A DNA stretch of 7,085 nucleotides from the NCBI GenBank assembly GCA_026983685.1, contig JALSTO010000317.1, positions 1 through 7,085 on the forward strand, read 5' to 3'. How positions within the stretch are numbered: position 1 is the stretch's first letter; each line of letters starts with the position of its first letter. This DNA is from Aquificaceae bacterium. Its GTDB lineage: Bacteria; Aquificota; Aquificia; Aquificales; Aquificaceae. The position numbers were made by a program, and so were the translations under genes. Of this stretch, positions 6,160-7,085 are shown piece by piece. The notes under the pieces were generated by a model that did no database searches, was not told the DNA's origin, and worked only from the letters and a program-made list of their open reading frames with translations.

Positions 6160-6197
6160 GTCTACCTCCAATCCTGCAAAAATCCTGGGGGATAGAC
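6160..6197. repeat. Inverted repeat upstream of the CRISPR promoter
   Basis: GTCTA (6160-6164) is complementary to TAGAC (6193-6197), and the pairing can continue, after a mismatch, for about four pairs (CTCC with GGGG, one G-T). Inside the loop AATCCTG occurs twice, at 6170-6176 and 6181-6187, 11 bp apart, about one helical turn. No T-run follows on either strand. It could be the end of the truD transcript or a binding site next to the leader promoter. Confidence 0.35.
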
Positions 6198-6210
6198 AAA
6201 TCAAGATGCC

Positions 6211-7085
6211 TCACACCTCAAGAGGTGAGCACAGGAGCTTCCTCAGCAGGACCGTTGCGTAGCTACCGGGAGGGAGGATGAAGCTAAGCTCAACGTAGTC
6301 CTCACCTTCCTTTAATACCTTCATGTCCCTCGGATGAACGAAGGCTCTTCTGAGACCGTCTGTAAAGAGCTTAAGGTTACCGATCTTCCTTCCGAGCATC
6401 TCTTCCGTTATACCCTCCTCAGCGAGCACCTCTCTCATTATCACCTCAACCTTTTTGCTCTTTGGTTTGACTTTCTTGCCGAGGAAGGGTATCTCAAGCT
6501 CCCTTACTTCCTCAAAGACCCTCTCGTCCATCTCTGTTATGAAGGATAGCCTCCATCTCAGAAAGGGGACGGAGCAGTGCTTAAAGTACCTCACTATAAA
6601 GGTATTGAGGTATCTGTTCCAGAGGTAGCTCTGGTAAGTAAAGAGAAGCATGAGCTTTATGCTCCTCGGGAGGCTTTCAAAGGCTTCCCTGTAACTCTTT
6701 CCCTTCATAAGCTCCTCTACCACCCTTCTCTCTGGAGTTGACCTCTGGGGCATGTGCTTGAGGAACTCCCGCCATCTTCCCCAGCTCCTGAGGAGCTCTC
6801 TCTTTCTCCTCTTATCTTTAAGGGAAGTAAGGTAGGTCTTGAGGGCTCCTTCGTAATCTCCTCTGAGGAGAAGCTTTGCGACAAACTCCTCCGCATTCTT
6901 TACGGAACCGAACCTCTGCTCCCCGAAGTAGTTTTCAAAGCCGAACCTTTCAACAAAATCCACCCTGTCCCTCAGGTAGCGGAGCTTTCGCTTTCCCACG
7001 CCCCTGACTACCACTCTGAAGAGGTTTCCCTCTATCCTCCCGATGTCCATAGGTTCGTCGGAGTAGCCGAGGAACTTGAGGCTGA
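6211..7085 (-). CDS. truD: tRNA pseudouridine(13) synthase TruD, C-terminal part
   Basis: Converts U13 of tRNA to pseudouridine. The gene runs off the right edge: 290 codons are visible and the N-terminal part is missing, including the region of the catalytic aspartate (Asp80 in E. coli TruD), so activity cannot be judged here. Counting from the edge, LKFLGYSDEP is at about 2-11, GNLFRVVVRG at about 19-28, the family motif NYFGEQRFG at 51-59, LLFTYQSYLWNRYLN at 146-160, LRRAFVHPRD at 244-253 and LPPGSYATVLLRKL at 270-283, ending SPLEV. The ATG at 7050 is internal: the frame stays open to the edge with TruD-like sequence, so it is not the start. A charged stretch at about 72-112 (Arg/Lys-rich) lies in the insertion domain. 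The CRISPR leader follows downstream on the same strand. Confidence 0.93.
   Translation of the reverse strand, partial: SLKFLGYSDEPMDIGRIEGNLFRVVVRGVGKRKLRYLRDRVDFVERFGFENYFGEQRFGSVKNAEEFVAKLLLRGDYEGALKTYLTSLKDKRRKRELLRSWGRWREFLKHMPQRSTPERRVVEELMKGKSYREAFESLPRSIKLMLLFTYQSYLWNRYLNTFIVRYFKHCSVPFLRWRLSFITEMDERVFEEVRELEIPFLGKKVKPKSKKVEVIMREVLAEEGITEEMLGRKIGNLKLFTDGLRRAFVHPRDMKVLKEGEDYVELSFILPPGSYATVLLRKLLCSPLEV
6214..6227 (-). terminator. Small hairpin at the truD stop codon
   Basis: CACCTC and GAGGTG form a six-pair palindrome with an AA centre (in practice five pairs or fewer with a four-base loop) across the last codons of truD. No T-run follows, so termination here is doubtful. It may simply reflect the codons for the terminal residues. 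Confidence 0.15.

Noticed and set aside
6052..6210. tRNA or other structured RNA gene in the gap between array and truD.
   Set aside because: The short inverted repeats do not assemble into a cloverleaf, and no T-loop or CCA-type end is present.

Overview
The window most likely comes from a thermophilic bacterium of the Aquificota type. This is inferred from charged Lys/Glu/Arg-rich proteins, heavy use of AGG/AGA and ATA codons, very tight gene packing, weak or absent Shine-Dalgarno sequences at several starts, TruD and MtaB together, and a CRISPR repeat ending in ATTGAAAC. No taxonomic marker is present, so the assignment is tentative.

Layout from left to right. Positions 60-1256 (minus) hold argG, argininosuccinate synthase. 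Its start codon lies 18 bp from that of a divergent plus-strand gene (1275-2015) for an unrecognised six-helix membrane protein. The tiny gap contains the palindrome ATTATAAT, which gives a TATAAT box on each strand, next to a 12-bp palindrome. The membrane-protein gene then overlaps tail to tail, by 20 bp, an ABC-transporter permease gene (1996-3252, minus). The permease is the last gene of a compact minus-strand run: mtaB (5593-4361), a HlyD/MacA-type periplasmic adaptor (4360-3257), then the LolC/LolE/MacB-type permease. Adaptor and permease should form two parts of an envelope efflux or lipoprotein-export pump. The ATPase and the outer-membrane channel are not in the window.

Positions 5594-6210 (617 bp) are non-coding. 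They hold a small CRISPR array of five identical 30-bp repeats and four spacers of 36-37 bp, with no cas gene in view. The 3' ATTGAAAC end of the repeat and a good sigma70-type promoter on the right (-35 at 6138-6143, -10 at 6115-6120, 17-bp spacing) both indicate transcription on the minus strand, right to left. Just beyond the last repeat lie a 14-bp repeat-like remnant and then a near-consensus promoter (TTGACA, 17 bp, TATTAT) that should drive mtaB and the pump genes through a leader of about 105 nt containing a GC-rich hairpin. To the right, 6211 to the window edge is the C-terminal part of truD (tRNA pseudouridine-13 synthase, minus).

The array therefore sits between two tRNA-modification genes, truD and mtaB, all in the same orientation. 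I found no wholly new system. The features most worth checking are the cas-less array with its defined leader and trailer, the shared palindromic argG/membrane-protein promoter, and the ATPase-less adaptor-permease pair.
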